Positions 6,213-6,486 of a DNA stretch of 6,486 bases are shown here, piece by piece. The notes below the pieces were generated by a model, which did not search any database, was not told the origin of the DNA, and was given only the letters and a program-made list of their open reading frames with translations. A program made the translations under genes and the position numbers. The stretch comes from an uncultured Ruminococcus sp. (GTDB taxonomy: Bacteria; Bacillota; Clostridia; Oscillospirales; CAG-272), in the NCBI GenBank assembly GCA_902766115.1, contig CACXCL010000044.1, positions 1 through 6,486 on the forward strand. Direction: 5' to 3'. Position 1 is the stretch's first letter; every line of letters begins with the position of its first letter.

Positions 6213-6486
6213 TTATTTTTTCAAAGGTGAAATGAACATGATCATCTGACGGCCCTCGAGCTTCGGCTTCTTTTCAATTGAACCCGATTCCGAGACCGCC
6301 TCGGCAAAGCGTTCAAGCATCTCCTCGCCTATCTCGGGATGGGCGATCTCACGTCCCTTGAACCTAAGGCTCACTCGTACCTTGTTGCCGCTGTCAAGAA
6401 ACTTTTTCGCTCTGCCCGCCTTGGTGTCGAAGTCATGCTTGTCGATCCGGCATGAAAGCTGGACCTCCTTCAGTTCGACGATCTGC
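6213..6486 (-). CDS. infC: Translation initiation factor IF-3, C-terminal part (5' end outside window)
   Basis: IF3 binds the 30S subunit, prevents premature joining of the 50S subunit and checks start-codon and initiator-tRNA pairing. The frame is open from the right window edge to the TAA at 6215-6213, giving 90 complete codons. These cover essentially the whole C-terminal domain, which binds 16S rRNA. Typical family segments are KHDFDTKAGRAKKFLDSGNK, VRVSLRFKGREIAHPEIGEE, and the end KPKLEGRQMIMFISPLKK. The missing half would hold the N-terminal domain, the linker and the start codon; infC often begins with AUU or another rare codon, which cannot be checked here. It is followed by rpmI and rplT in the standard order. 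In low-GC Gram-positives an L20-responsive leader usually precedes infC, and that too is outside the window. Confidence 0.98.
   Translation of the reverse strand, partial: QIVELKEVQLSCRIDKHDFDTKAGRAKKFLDSGNKVRVSLRFKGREIAHPEIGEEMLERFAEAVSESGSIEKKPKLEGRQMIMFISPLKK

Noticed and set aside
1..6486. New defence system, mobile element, CRISPR array or RNA gene
   Set aside because: Every coding region belongs to a well-known housekeeping family in a conserved order. I saw no terminal inverted repeats, direct repeats, transposase or integrase motifs, or tRNA-like folds in the short gaps.

Overview
The window is a stretch of conserved bacterial housekeeping genes, all on the minus strand, so transcription runs from high to low coordinates. 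Gene order and content (infC-rpmI-rplT, then a TrmH/SpoU-type RNA methyltransferase, dprA, topA, trmFO) point to a Firmicutes-type bacterium. The dprA-topA-trmFO run matches the smf-topA-gid order of Bacillus subtilis. Fairly GC-rich coding sequence, Shine-Dalgarno-led starts and a TopA with C4 zinc fingers fit a class Clostridia member. No genus can be named from the sequence alone.

Layout in transcription order: (1) 6486-6213, the C-terminal half of translation initiation factor IF3 (infC), cut by the window edge. (2) A 79-nt spacer that can fold into two hairpins. (3) rpmI (L35, 6133-5936) and rplT (L20, 5901-5548), the usual IF3 operon partners. (4) A perfect 8-bp stem with a short T run just after rplT, probably an intrinsic terminator or attenuator. 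(5) A 2'-O-ribose RNA methyltransferase of the TrmH/SpoU class (5485-4607). (6) dprA (4610-3210), which starts with TTG and overlaps the methyltransferase stop by 4 nt. (7) topA, DNA topoisomerase I (3148-881), after a 61-nt spacer. (8) trmFO (884 to the left edge, incomplete), which overlaps the topA stop by 4 nt.

The first block supplies translation initiation and large-subunit proteins. The second combines RNA modification (the 2'-O-methyltransferase, and TrmFO making m5U54 in tRNA) with DNA handling (DprA loading RecA on single-stranded DNA, TopA relaxing negative supercoils). The overlapping junctions suggest translational coupling within methyltransferase-dprA and topA-trmFO.

I found no mobile element, CRISPR array, tRNA or rRNA gene, and no sign of a new defence or accessory system. 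The points worth a second look are modest: a structured infC-rpmI spacer, a long low-complexity linker and an altered motif in DprA, the weak terminator inside the cluster, and four zinc fingers in TopA. Intergenic gaps are all under 100 nt, and no stretch over 300 nt lacks a gene.
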